From NCBI RefSeq assembly GCF_000826545.1, contig NZ_CDME01000004.1, positions 62,001-126,000 of the forward strand: 64,000 bases of DNA. Direction: 5' to 3'. Positions within the stretch are counted from its first letter, which is position 1; the number at the start of each line of letters is the position of its first letter. The DNA is from Kibdelosporangium sp. MJ126-NF4 (GTDB taxonomy: Bacteria; Actinomycetota; Actinomycetes; Mycobacteriales; Pseudonocardiaceae). The position numbers were made by a program, and so were the translations under genes. Positions 53,135-61,980 of the stretch are shown here, in pieces. The notes beneath the pieces are model-generated. The model was not told the DNA's origin, made no database searches, and was given only the letters and a program-made list of their open reading frames with translations.

Positions 53135-54526
53135 TCACACCGACATAGGTTTTCCGTTGACCGTCACGTTAGTGAACTTGCGGCCGTCGACGTTCTTGAG
53201 GATGTTGCTCACGTCCGACACGCCGACGAACTTACAGTCGGCGGCGGCGAGCCCCTTGACATGAGCGTTCGGCAGACCGCTGACGTCGAACACGCGGGCC
53301 GCCTTCGAGCAGGACGAGTTGGTGATGGTAAACGGCCCGAACGCGGGCGGGAAGTCGCCCGTCTGGTTGTTGTAGGTCGACGTGAGGAACATGAAGGAAC
53401 GCTGGAAGGTCCCCGAGACGCGGTCGAGGTTGATGTTCTGGGAGAAACCGCCGCGTTTGGTGTTGGACTTGACGTACAGGGCGTACTTCGTCGCGCCAAT
53501 GACATTCAACTTGTGGGCGTAGACGTTCCGGATACCACCGGTCTGCTCGCTGCCGCAGGTGATGGCGCCCCAGTTGCCGTTCATGGTGCAGTTGACCACG
53601 ACGATGTTCTGACAAGGCACGTTGACCCGGCGGCCGTCGGCGTCCCGGCCCGACTTGATGGCGATGTTGTCGTCGTGCGCGCCGAGCGTGCAGTTGGCGA
53701 TGACCACGTGGTCGCAGGACTCGGGATCCACCCCGTCGGTGTTGCTCGCCGCCGTGCTCGGGTCGGTGGTGACCCCGTCGACGGTCACGTTCTTGCACAG
53801 TGTTGGGTGAATTTGCCAGAACTTGGGATTTTTCAGGGTGACGCCCTGGATAAGGACCGTGTCGCACTTGTAGGGCTCGACGAAGGTGGACCGGGCGGTG
53901 TGGCCCGATCCGGGAAACACCCGCTTGGCCGGATCGGTCACCCCGTCGGCGATCAGGGATTCCAGCCAGGCGCGGTCGGAACCCTTGTTCCACGACGAAG
54001 TGGCGTCCGCGTCCAGGATGCCACTTCCGGTCAGCGCGATGTTCGTCTGGCCGTGCGCATAGACCATCGGCGAGCGGTTCATGCACTCGATGCCCTCATA
54101 CCGGGTGAGCACCGTGGGAAATGTGGCGGCGTCCGAGCTGAACTTGAGCACGCTCCCGGATTCCAGGTGGAAGTCGACGTTGCTCTTGAGATGAATCGCC
54201 CCGGTGACATAGTTGCCCCTCGGCACGATCACGTGGCCGCCACCGGCGGCCGACGCGGCGTCGATGACCTTCCGGAACGCCTCGGTGTTGTCGGTCGAGT
54301 TGTCCCCTTTCGCCCCGTACAGCGGGTCGGTGGCGAGAAAATTCGCACTCGGGAAATTCGGCAGCCTGGTCGACGCGACGATGTCGTTCGCCTCCTGCCA
54401 CGGCAACGCGGGTATCGGGGCGGTCAATCCGGCCTGTTCGGCGTAGGCCATTCGGAGCAATATGGGCGATATGGCGGTCGCGGTGGCGACAACGGCACTT
54501 GCCCGGAACAACTGACGGCGATCCAT
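53135..54526 (-). CDS. GH28 polygalacturonase-like secreted protein
   Basis: 463 residues. Twin-arginine-type signal at the start (DRRQLFRASAVVATATA). A right-handed beta-helix follows with GH28 signatures: YGAKGDNSTDNTEAF, NTDGVDPESCDHV with a catalytic Asp, GAHDDNIAIKSG with the catalytic Asp pair, and VVNCTMNGNWGAITCGSE in place of the classical GHG segment, so the usual His is not obvious. Probably acts on pectin or a related polymer. Single gene. Confidence 0.85.
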   Translation of the reverse strand: MDRRQLFRASAVVATATAISPILLRMAYAEQAGLTAPIPALPWQEANDIVASTRLPNFPSANFLATDPLYGAKGDNSTDNTEAFRKVIDAASAAGGGHVIVPRGNYVTGAIHLKSNVDFHLESGSVLKFSSDAATFPTVLTRYEGIECMNRSPMVYAHGQTNIALTGSGILDADATSSWNKGSDRAWLESLIADGVTDPAKRVFPGSGHTARSTFVEPYKCDTVLIQGVTLKNPKFWQIHPTLCKNVTVDGVTTDPSTAASNTDGVDPESCDHVVIANCTLGAHDDNIAIKSGRDADGRRVNVPCQNIVVVNCTMNGNWGAITCGSEQTGGIRNVYAHKLNVIGATKYALYVKSNTKRGGFSQNINLDRVSGTFQRSFMFLTSTYNNQTGDFPPAFGPFTITNSSCSKAARVFDVSGLPNAHVKGLAAADCKFVGVSDVSNILKNVDGRKFTNVTVNGKPMSV

Positions 54527-54644
54527 CCCTACCTCCAGGTCGTCGAACGATCCCCAGCGGCGGATGGGCTGGCCCGACTGTAAAGGTTTTCTGCACTGGC
54601 CGTCCAGGCCGGTGCGCTATCGGCGACGAACCACCGGCACGACC

Positions 54645-54689
54645 TTGTCACCAGCCTGTTGCCAGCCTGTCGCCACAGCCTGGTGACAA
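54645..54689. promoter_or_regulatory. Inverted repeat upstream of cbiM
   Basis: TTGTCACCAG (54645-54654) is perfectly repeated in inverse at 54680-54689; the loop contains a direct repeat of CCAGCCTGT. It lies 49-67 bases before the possible cbiM starts. Candidate operator or attenuator for metal-dependent control. No cobalamin riboswitch core was recognised. Confidence 0.5.
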
Positions 54690-54755
54690 CATGCATCTGG
54701 CGATTAGGGTGAGTCGACGCGTGGTTAGGAGGCCAACTTGTCCACCTCCGTGGCG

Positions 54756-55433
54756 ATGCACATGAGCGACGGCCTGCTCAATGCCCCAACGTCCATCCTG
54801 TTCGGCGCGGTCGCGGTGGGCGGCCTCGTGGTCGCGACCATCGGCGCGAGACGGGACCTCGACGACCGCACCGCGCCGATGGCGGGCCTGGTGGCGGCGT
54901 TCATCTTCGCCGTGCAGATGCTGAACTTCCCGGTACTGCCCGGCGTGAGCGGCCACCTGCTCGGCGGCGCGCTCGCCGCGATCCTCGTCGGGCCGTTCGC
55001 CGGAGCGCTGTGCGTGACGATTGTCCTTGTCCTGCAAGCGTTGCTGTTCGCCGACGGCGGTCTGACCGCTTTGGGGGCGAACATCACGAACATGGCGTTG
55101 ATCGGCACCGTTGCCGGTTACCTCGTCGCGGTGGCGTTGCGCAAACTGGCCACCCGCAGCAAGTTCGGCCTCACCGCGGTGGCGTTCGTCGCCGCGTTCT
55201 GCAACACCGTGATCGCGTCGCTAGGTTTCGTGCTCGAGTTCGCGGTCGGCGGCGATCCGGCGTTCGCGCTCGGTGGCGTGGCCGCGACCGTGATCGGCGT
55301 GCACTGTCTCATCGGGATCGGCGAGGGCGTCATCACGGCGTTGACGGTGGGCGCGGTCGCCGCGGTGCGGCCCGACCTGGTGCATCTGCTGCGCGGAACC
55401 GCGCGCCCGCTCGTGATCAAGGAGACGTCGTGA
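54756..55433 (+). CDS. cbiM: Cobalt/nickel ECF transporter substrate-binding subunit
   Basis: Membrane S-component that binds Co2+ or Ni2+. The family begins Met-His, because His2 and the free amino end bind the metal; ATG 54756 gives MHMSDGLLNAPTS, as expected. However, the best ribosome site (AGGAGG 54727-54732) is placed for a TTG at 54738, which would add six residues. Further motifs: VSGHLLGGALAAILVGPFAGA with the second metal His, GVHCLIGIGEGVIT. GTGA overlap with the next gene. Confidence 0.88.
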   Translation: MHMSDGLLNAPTSILFGAVAVGGLVVATIGARRDLDDRTAPMAGLVAAFIFAVQMLNFPVLPGVSGHLLGGALAAILVGPFAGALCVTIVLVLQALLFADGGLTALGANITNMALIGTVAGYLVAVALRKLATRSKFGLTAVAFVAAFCNTVIASLGFVLEFAVGGDPAFALGGVAATVIGVHCLIGIGEGVITALTVGAVAAVRPDLVHLLRGTARPLVIKETS

Positions 55434-55765
55434 GCCGTCGTCGCGGTATGTTTTTCGTCGGATTCGCCCTGGTCGCCCTGATCCTCGCGGGCGGCGTGTC
55501 CTACTTCGCCGACTCCGACCCGGACGGCCTGGACCACACGACGCAGAAAGGCTGCACCGTCGGAGAGAACGAGCAACTCTCGGGCAACTGCATCGCGCAG
55601 AACGCCAAGGAACACACGCTCAAGGACAGCCCGCTCGCGGACTACTCGGTCGGAGGTGACGACGCGCTCACGGGTGTCGCGGGCGTGATCGGTGTGATCG
55701 CGACCCTGGTGGTGGCGGGCGGGTTCTTCTGGCTGCTGCGCAAGCGTTCGTCCAAGGACACCTGA
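55430..55765 (+). CDS. PDGLE-domain cobalt transport protein (CbiN-like)
   Basis: 111 residues with an amino-terminal and a carboxyl-terminal membrane helix (GMFFVGFALVALILAGG; VIGVIATLVVAGGFFWLL) around a loop with SDPDGLDH, the PDGLE signature. It replaces CbiN between CbiM and CbiQ. The loop also contains two Cys (GCTVG, GNCIAQ). Confidence 0.85.
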   Translation: MSRRRGMFFVGFALVALILAGGVSYFADSDPDGLDHTTQKGCTVGENEQLSGNCIAQNAKEHTLKDSPLADYSVGGDDALTGVAGVIGVIATLVVAGGFFWLLRKRSSKDT

Positions 55766-56527
55766 GTGGGCGCCGGGCACAGCCACCTGTTGTACCGAGC
55801 GGGTGACTCACCGGTGCACCGGATCGCACCCCAGGTGAAGATCGTCTCGGCGCTGGCGATGGTGCTGTGTGTCGTGGCGACGCCCCGAACGCAGTACTGG
55901 GCGTTCGCCGGGTATCTCGCCGTACTGCTGGTGGTCTGGGCCGTCGCCCGGGTGCCTGTGCGCTGGTTCGCCGCGCGGGCCGTGATCGAGGTCCCGTTCG
56001 TGCTGCTGGCCGTGCTGTTGCCGTTCGTCGGCGGCGGACAGCGCACGGAGTTCCTCGGGTTGTCCGTGTCGGTGGAAGGGTCACTGGCGGGATGGAACAT
56101 CCTGGTCAAGGGCACGCTGGGGGTGCTGGTGTCGTTGACCATGGCCGCGACGACGAGCCACCGCGACCTGATCGCCGGTCTGCAGCGGCTGCGTGTCCCC
56201 AGCCTGTTCATCACGATCGCGACGCTGATGACGCGGTACGTGGAGGTCATCGTCGAGGAGGCCCGCCGCATGCGCGTCGCACGGATCAGCCGTGGTCACG
56301 ATCCTCGATTCCTGTGGCAACTCGGCGCGACCGCCCGGGGAATCGGCACGCTGTTCATCCGCTCCTACGAGCGTGGCGAGCGCGTACACATCGCCATGGT
56401 GTCCCGGGGCTGGTCGGGCGTGCTGCCCGACTCAGGACCCGCGCGCCCAGCGGTCCGCGTGTGGGCGGCGGGGCTGGTTCCCGCAGCCATCTTCGCGACG
56501 ACCCTTACGGTGTCGTTGTGGACATGA
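55766..56527 (+). CDS. cbiQ: Cobalt ECF transporter T component
   Basis: 253-residue membrane coupling protein with HRIAPQVKIVSALAMV at the start and the two Ala-Arg-Gly-type coupling motifs in the carboxyl half (EEARRMRVARISRGHD, ARGIGTLFIRSYERGERV). Starts directly after the PDGLE stop; ATGA overlap with cbiO. Confidence 0.9.
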   Translation: MGAGHSHLLYRAGDSPVHRIAPQVKIVSALAMVLCVVATPRTQYWAFAGYLAVLLVVWAVARVPVRWFAARAVIEVPFVLLAVLLPFVGGGQRTEFLGLSVSVEGSLAGWNILVKGTLGVLVSLTMAATTSHRDLIAGLQRLRVPSLFITIATLMTRYVEVIVEEARRMRVARISRGHDPRFLWQLGATARGIGTLFIRSYERGERVHIAMVSRGWSGVLPDSGPARPAVRVWAAGLVPAAIFATTLTVSLWT

Positions 56528-57261
56528 CCCCGGCGCTCCTGGTCGAAGGCCTCGCGTACGCGTATCCGGACGGGACGCAGGCGTTGTTCGGCGTGGACCT
56601 GCGGATCGAACCGGGCGAGCGCGTCGCGGTTCTCGGGCCGAACGGCGCGGGGAAAACGACGATGGTCATGCACCTCAACGGGGTGCTGCAGGCGGGCGCC
56701 GGGCGGATCTCGGTGGCCGGGCTGGCGGTGGCGAAGGCGAACCTCAAGGAGATCCGGCGGCGGGTGGGCGTGGTCTTCCAGGACCCGGACGACCAGTTGT
56801 TCATGCCGACCGTCGGCGAGGACGTCGCCTTCGGCCCGGCGAACTTCGGCGTGGCCGGACCGGCACTGGCGACGGCGGTCAGCGCGGCCCTGGACGCCGT
56901 CGGCATGGCGCACCTGCGTGACAAGTCGCCCCTGCACCTGTCGTTCGGCCAACGGCGAAGGGTCGCGGTGGCGACCGTGTTGGCCTGCTCCCCGGAGATC
57001 CTGGTGCTGGACGAACCGTCGGCCAACCTCGAACCGATCGCCCGGCGCGAACTGGCAGAGGTCCTGCTTTCTTTGAACCGCACCATGTTGATGGTCACGC
57101 ACGACCTGCCGTACGCGCTGCAGCTGTGTCCACGCAGCATCCTGATCGACGGCGGCGTGATCGTGGCGGACGGCCCGACGGAGAAAATCCTGGCCGACAC
57201 GGACCTGTTGGCCCAGCACAGGCTTGAGCTGCCGTACGGATTCCGTATTCCGCTAGCATGA
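56524..57261 (+). CDS. cbiO: Cobalt ECF transporter ATPase
   Basis: 245-residue ABC ATPase: Walker A GPNGAGKTT, Q-loop VVFQDPDDQLF, signature HLSFGQRRRVAVA (Phe replaces the first Gly of LSGGQ), Walker B ILVLDEPSANLEP and switch His in VTHDLPYAL. Start ATG 56524 overlaps cbiQ; the longer frame upstream is inside cbiQ. Confidence 0.92.
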   Translation: MTPALLVEGLAYAYPDGTQALFGVDLRIEPGERVAVLGPNGAGKTTMVMHLNGVLQAGAGRISVAGLAVAKANLKEIRRRVGVVFQDPDDQLFMPTVGEDVAFGPANFGVAGPALATAVSAALDAVGMAHLRDKSPLHLSFGQRRRVAVATVLACSPEILVLDEPSANLEPIARRELAEVLLSLNRTMLMVTHDLPYALQLCPRSILIDGGVIVADGPTEKILADTDLLAQHRLELPYGFRIPLA

Positions 57262-57929
57262 CTGGCATGGCAGCGACCGTCTGGCTGGTCCGGCACGGGG
57301 AAAGCCGGGCGAACGCGGGCAGTCACACCACCGGGTCTGCCACCAACCCGCTGACGCCACTCGGCGAGCAACAGGCGGTCATTGTCGCCGAGAACTTCTC
57401 CGAGGCACCGGATCTGGTGGTCCACTCGCCGTTCCTGCGCGCCCGGCAGACAGCCCAGCCGACCATCGACCGGTTCCCCGCCACACCGGTCGCGCAGTGG
57501 CCCATCGAGGAGTTCAGCTACCTCGGCCGGTTCCACGGCTCACCGACAACAACGAAACACCGCGCACCGGCGGTACGGGATTACTGGCAGACAGCGGATC
57601 CCCACTACCGCGACGACGACAACTCCGAGTCCTTTGTGGATGTTTATGCCCGGGCTCGCGGATTCCTCCGCTGCCTCGCCGAAGCGGACTGCGACCGGGT
57701 GGCCGCCTTCACCCACGGCATGTTCATGCGCGTCGTCCTGTGGGTGCTGCTCACCGGCGAGGAAGTCCCCGACAGCGAGAGCATGCGCCGGTTCCACACC
57801 TTCCGCCAGGCAAGCCTCATCCCCAACGGCTCCATCCTGCCACTGCACGCCCACGGCGAGCACGGCTACCAGTTCCTGAGTACGACAACCGCCCACCTTC
57901 CGCCGGAACTGCGCAGCGGCGGAATCTGA
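57258..57929 (+). CDS. Histidine phosphatase family protein
   Basis: 223 residues. RHG motif in WLVRHGESRANAG, second His in AAFTHGMFMRVVL, and the Glu in IEEFSYL. ATGA overlap with cbiO ties it to the cobalt transporter. In B12-related operons such enzymes may act as alpha-ribazole phosphatase, but the sequence alone does not show this. Confidence 0.82.
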   Translation: MTGMAATVWLVRHGESRANAGSHTTGSATNPLTPLGEQQAVIVAENFSEAPDLVVHSPFLRARQTAQPTIDRFPATPVAQWPIEEFSYLGRFHGSPTTTKHRAPAVRDYWQTADPHYRDDDNSESFVDVYARARGFLRCLAEADCDRVAAFTHGMFMRVVLWVLLTGEEVPDSESMRRFHTFRQASLIPNGSILPLHAHGEHGYQFLSTTTAHLPPELRSGGI

Positions 57930-57950
57930 TCATTGCGGCAGGATGGTCGG

Positions 57951-58400
57951 ATGGAGATCAGCTCTTTCACAGAATCCGACCGCGCCGACTGGGAAGTGCT
58001 GGCCCGCAGCCACCACACCCACTTCGAGACCGACGTCGGTGCCGAAGGCTACGAACGAACCTGGCGGCGGCTGCTCGACGGTGACCAGATCCGCGGGATC
58101 GCCGCGCGGCTGGACGGCAGGATGGTCGGCATCGCGCACTACCTGTTCCACAGCGGCGTCTGGTCAGCGGGGCGATGCTATCTGGCGGACCTGTTCGTGG
58201 ACCCGGAAGTCCGGCGGCGGGGTGTCGCGACGGCGATGATCGAGTGGGTGGCGCGGGACGCCGAGGAGCACGGCGCCCCAAGCCTGTACTGGAACACGTT
58301 GGACAACGCTCCCGCTCGCGCGCTGTACGACAAACTGGCCATCTTCCGGGGCCACATCCTCTACACCTACCGGCGCGACACGACCCCTGTCAGAGCATGA
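57951..58400 (+). CDS. GNAT-family acetyltransferase
   Basis: 149 residues with acetyl-CoA-binding LADLFVDPEVRRRGVATAMIE and the terminal NTLDNAPARALYDKLAI. Typical small-molecule or protein N-acetyltransferase. ATG 57951 is chosen (AGGA eight bases before); TTG 57933 is in frame. Its last codons lie in a 23-bp stretch shared with the end of the hydroxyproline epimerase gene. Confidence 0.85.
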   Translation: MEISSFTESDRADWEVLARSHHTHFETDVGAEGYERTWRRLLDGDQIRGIAARLDGRMVGIAHYLFHSGVWSAGRCYLADLFVDPEVRRRGVATAMIEWVARDAEEHGAPSLYWNTLDNAPARALYDKLAIFRGHILYTYRRDTTPVRA

Positions 58401-58984
58401 ATCCTGTGCCGCAACGGCAAGAGTCGAAGGAGGACGCGGGACGACGAACACGGCGCCTTGCCTCGCACCCCAGGGCATGCCGCACCCAACCCGGGCAGGT
58501 CCCGTCAAAGCCGGGAAGTTGGTCGTGTGTTGTGGATGGTATGCGGGTTTCGGCTGGAGGACGGCCGCCGCGCGTAAGAGCGCAGGGGTGCGTGGCGTGC
58601 GCGCGCGAACGCTCAGGGGTGTGGTTCGTGGGGTGTCCCTCCCGTATGGCCTGGGCGAAGCCATACCACGACGTGTCGGGAGGTCGGCCTACGAAACTGG
58701 CGTGCCCGGCGCGAGGCGGTACCGATCTCCCGGCACGTCGTGGTTTCCTTTGGCAGGTCATACGGGAGGGGCGCCCCGCGCCCCCCACTCGACCCAGGAA
58801 GCCACGTGGGTTAAGCGAACCGGCTGGGCGAACAGAGTTTGTGTGTGTCCCTCTTGGCGGCCTGCCCGCCGGCGAGGCATCTCTTTTTCTTCCCCCGCTG
58901 ACACGCGACCGACTGGCCGACTGGCCGACTGTGACCGAAACCTTGGTTCCACGCCCCATAAGACAGTCCCCCGCCCAACCCGGG
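58401..58984. other. Gene-free left flank of the IS element
   Basis: No open frame here looks like a real protein. The stretch holds a 23-bp match to the end of the epimerase gene (58386-58408), an outer IS-like end (58496-58515), a 132-bp palindrome (58638-58769) and its extension to about 58890, which is repeated in inverse on the right side, and the sequence CCCAACCCGGG at 58485 and 58974. Confidence 0.8.
58638..58769. repeat. 132-bp imperfect palindrome (left copy)
   Basis: Outer arms CCTCCCGTATGGCCT (58638-58652) and AGGTCATACGGGAGG (58755-58769), and 22-base inner arms 58666-58687 and 58722-58743, pair with only a few mismatches. A copy in inverse orientation is at 60593-60722, and similarity continues to about 58890 / 60470. 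Confidence 0.85.
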
Positions 58985-60297
58985 CAGGGCTCCGTCAAAG
59001 TCGGTGACCCGTATGAGTGCGGGCACGGCCTCTAGTTGATCATGAGAGTGTCTACGTCACACGATCATGTGAGAGAGCCGTGCCTGCCGCGTTATCTTCG
59101 CCGATCACCGCTGTGCTGGATCAACTGGGCCCGGTGACCGTGGACCATGCCGCTGACCTGCGGGAGTTGCTGGCCCGGATCGAGGATCCGCGGGACGCTC
59201 GGGGTGTTCGGCATTCGCTGGCGGCGGTGCTGACCTTGGCGGCGGTCGCGGTCGCCGCCGGTGCCCGGTCGATCGCGGCGATCTGGGAATGGGCGGCTGA
59301 CCTGCCGCAGTGGGCGTTACGAGAGGCTGGCGCGCGATGGGATCCGCGACGCGCCGTGTTTGTCGTGCCGAGTGAGCCCACTCTGCGCCGGGCGTTGTCC
59401 GGGCTGGACGGTGACGCGCTCGACATCGTGGTCCATGCCTGGATCGCCAGCCGGCACCAGCCTGGCCAGGGCCCGCGGGAGGGTGAAGTGGCCGCGATCG
59501 CGATCGATGGCAAGGCCCTGCGAGGGACCTTCGCGCGGACCGGGGGTGGCGGGGTGCATCTGCTGGCCGGGATCAGCCACACCGTCGGCATCGTGACCGG
59601 CTGTCAGCAGTTGGTACCGGTCGGGACCAGCGAGGTCGCCTGGGTGGAATCCCTGTTCCAGGGTATCGACATCACCGATGTCGTGATCACCGCCGACAGT
59701 CTGCACACCACCCGCGCCGCCGCCCGCCATCTGACCGGCCGTGGCGGGCACTACGTGTTCGTCGTGAAAAAACAGTCCCGGCGCCTGCATGACCTGGTGC
59801 ACGCACTGCCCTGGGCCCGTGCTGAGCAGCACATCACGCTGGAGAAAGCGCATGGCCGGATCGAACACCGCGCCCTGCGACTCCTCCCCGCCCCGGACAG
59901 CATGGTTTCCCTGGCACCGCACAGGTTTTCCGGATCACCCGCGACCGCACCGACCGCGCCACCGGCACACACGAAAGCCACACCTGGGTCGGTGTCACCA
60001 GCCTCCCCGCCCACCTGGCCGACCCGGCCCGGATCGCGGCCCTGCTGCGCGGGCACTGGCAGATCGAAAACAGACTGCACTGGGTCCGCGACACCGCCTA
60101 CCGCGAAGACGCGTCCCGGGTCCGCACCGGCACCGCACCCCGCGCCATGGCCACCCTGCGCAACCTCGCCATCAGCGCCCTACGCCTCACCGGCGCCACC
60201 AACATCGCCCAAGCACTACGCGCCATGAGCCGAGACATCACCCGACCCCTCACACTCCTCGGAATCCCCACCACCAACCGACTTTGACGGAGCCCTG
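58985..60297 (+). mobile_element. ISAs1-family insertion sequence, 1.3 kb
   Basis: Perfect 21-bp terminal inverted repeats, 58985-59005 (CAGGGCTCCGTCAAAG...) and 60277-60297, enclose one transposase gene whose stop lies in the right repeat. CCCAACCCGGG precedes the left end (58974-58984) and follows the right end one base later (60299-60309), probably a target duplication. The transposase is frameshifted, so the copy is likely immobile on its own. Confidence 0.88.
59080..60287 (+). pseudogene. ISAs1-family transposase, frameshifted
   Basis: Starts at GTG 59080. The first frame encodes the DDE-type part: RIEDPRDARGVRHSLAAVL, IAIDGKALRGTF with the first Asp, and DVVITADSLHTTRAAA with the second. 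Around 59895-59905 the frame is lost (after LLPAPDS). The continuation is in another frame: [13 protein letters not shown], then [20 protein letters not shown], the carboxyl-terminal signature with the catalytic Glu, ending at TGA 60287. One missing base explains it. ISAs1 elements are not known for programmed frameshifting, so this is likely a broken gene or a sequencing error. Confidence 0.88.
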
Positions 60298-60592
60298 ACC
60301 CAACCCGGGGGGCGTCCCTGCTCCAGCCTACAGGCAATAACGCCTGGTCAACGGGTTACTGGCGGGTTGTGGACAACGAGATTCGCCGATGATCCCTTCG
60401 CCTCAGGGACGAGACTGTGATGCCCGCCGTGTCGGGCCTTGTTCCCGACACTCGAGTTCACTGGTGGCACAAAGAGAATGTCCTCGCCGGACGGCAGGCC
60501 ACCAAGAGGGAAACCAACACATGGTCTGCCCACCCGGTTGGCTCAGCCCACGTGACTTCCCGGGTCCAGTGGTAGAGAGGCGTGGTCGGTCC

Positions 60593-60722
60593 CCTCCCGT
60601 ATGACCTGCCAGAGGAAACCACGACGTGCCGGGAGATCGGTACCGCCTGCGCTGTGGGTCGGTTTGCGTAGGCCGACCTCCCGACACGCCATGGTATGGC
60701 TACGCCCAGGCCATACGGGAGG
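60593..60722. repeat. 130-bp imperfect palindrome (right copy, inverted)
   Basis: Outer arms CCTCCCGTATGACCT (60593-60607) and AGGCCATACGGGAGG (60708-60722). As a whole it is the reverse complement of 58638-58769 with scattered substitutions, so the IS is bracketed by an inverted pair. Confidence 0.85.
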
Positions 60723-60919
60723 AAACCAACCACGAAGCACCCGCTTGCGCTATGCGCGCAAGACTTGCGCTTGTTTTGCGCGCAACCCCGACTTTGATGG
60801 AACGCTGCCCAACCCGGGGGGCGTCCCTGCTCCAGTCCTCCGGCGGAGCAAGATCGACAGTGGTTAGGTCGTGCACGCTGTGGACAATCCGATGACTGTG
60901 GACAACTGGGCAGGATGAT

Positions 60920-60945
60920 CTTCGGCGGCCGCTGCACCGCCGAAG
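60920..60945 (-). terminator. Hairpin downstream of the hydroxyproline operon
   Basis: Perfect nine-base inverted repeat CTTCGGCGG (60920-60928) with CCGCCGAAG (60937-60945), eight-base loop, 33 bases past the epimerase stop. Confidence 0.7.
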
Positions 60946-60977
60946 GTCGCGTTAGGCTGACCGTGTGCGAACTCCTG

Positions 60978-61979
60978 TCAGAGCGTGAATCCCGTGGGGA
61001 ACGGATCGGCGGGGTCCAGCAGGTACTGTGCCATCCCTGTGATCCACGCGCGGCCGGTCACGGTGGGCACGACGGCTGTCATTGCGCCGACCGTGGTCTC
61101 CTCGGTGAGCCGCCCGGTGAAGGTGGTGCCGAGCAGGGACTCGTTCACGAAGTCCTGCCCCACACCTAGTTCACCGCGTGCGTGCAGTTGTGCCATCCGC
61201 GCGGAAGTTCCTGTGCCGCAGGGGGATCGGTCGAACCAGCCGGGGTGGATGACCATGGCGTTGCGTGCGTCGCTCGTGGCTGTCGCGGGTGCCACCAGTT
61301 GGACGTGTTTGCATCCTCCGATCAGGGGGTCGGTGGGGTGGATCGGGCGGCGGTCGGCGTTGATCGCGTCCATGATCCGCAGTCCCGCCGTCAGCATTCT
61401 GTCCTTTTCGGACTTGTCGAACGGGATTCCGAGGTCCTTGATCGGCAGGATGGCGTAGAAGTTCCCGCCGTAGGCCATGTCGTAGCGGACCTCGCCGATC
61501 CCCGGCACGGTCACGGACGCGTCGAGCTCCAGCGCGAACGAGGGCACGTTCTCGATGGTGACCGACTCGGCACGGCCGTCACGGACACGCACCTCGGCGA
61601 CGACGATGCCCGCAGGTGTGTCCAGCCGAACGGTGGTCACGGGTTCGACGACGTCGACCATGCCGGTCTCCACGAGCACGGTCGCCACGCCGATGGTTCC
61701 GTGGCCGCACATCGGCAGGCAGCCGGAGACCTCGATGTAGATCACGCCGGTGTCGGCGTCCGGCCTGGTCGGTGGCTGCAGGATCGCGCCGCTCATGGCC
61801 GCGTGCCCGCGGGGTTCGTTGACCAGGAACTGGCGGATGTGATCCAGGTTCGCCATGAAGTACGCGCGTTTCTCGGCCATCGTGTCGCCGGGGACCACGC
61901 CGACGCCGCCGGTGATCACACGGGTCGGCATGCCCTCGGTGTGCGAGTCGACCGCGGTGAAGTAGCGAGCCGCGCGCAT
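60978..61979 (-). CDS. 4-hydroxyproline 2-epimerase (proline racemase family)
   Basis: Interconverts trans-4-hydroxy-L-proline and cis-4-hydroxy-D-proline. 333 residues with the two catalytic Cys: LPMCGHGTIGVA and RSPCGTGTSARMA; DSHTEGMPTRVI at the amino end. Having both Cys supports true epimerase activity rather than the dehydratase relatives (Ser/Thr for the first Cys). Last gene of the operon. Confidence 0.9.
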   Translation of the reverse strand: MRAARYFTAVDSHTEGMPTRVITGGVGVVPGDTMAEKRAYFMANLDHIRQFLVNEPRGHAAMSGAILQPPTRPDADTGVIYIEVSGCLPMCGHGTIGVATVLVETGMVDVVEPVTTVRLDTPAGIVVAEVRVRDGRAESVTIENVPSFALELDASVTVPGIGEVRYDMAYGGNFYAILPIKDLGIPFDKSEKDRMLTAGLRIMDAINADRRPIHPTDPLIGGCKHVQLVAPATATSDARNAMVIHPGWFDRSPCGTGTSARMAQLHARGELGVGQDFVNESLLGTTFTGRLTEETTVGAMTAVVPTVTGRAWITGMAQYLLDPADPFPTGFTL

Positions 61980-61980
61980 G

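Larger units (their letters stand above)
58496..60807. mobile_element. Outer element with ISAs1-like ends
   Basis: The left end, 58496-58515 (CAGGTCCCGTCAAAGCCGGG), and the inverse of the right end, 60786-60807 (starting CAGCGTTCCATCAAAGTC), resemble the ends of the inner ISAs1-type element. Both are directly bordered by CCCAACCCGGG (58485-58495 and 60808-60818), as expected for target duplication. It contains no transposase apart from the inner one. It may be an older element or a non-autonomous relative carrying the palindromes. Confidence 0.5.
60298..60977. other. Gene-free right flank of the IS element
   Basis: No credible coding frame. It contains the inverse copy of the left-flank palindrome (60593-60722) and its extension from about 60470, the outer IS-like right end (60786-60807), and two copies of a 28-bp stretch that begins CCCAACCCGGGGGGCG (60299 and 60808). 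A hairpin at 60920-60945 precedes the epimerase stop. Confidence 0.8.

Noticed and set aside
54600..54737. Cobalamin riboswitch before cbiM
   Set aside because: I could not find the B12-box or the conserved core; only an inverted repeat is present.
58390..59035. Overlapping open frames in the IS left flank
   Set aside because: They are read through palindromic repeats, differ in frame between copies, and lack any family resemblance.
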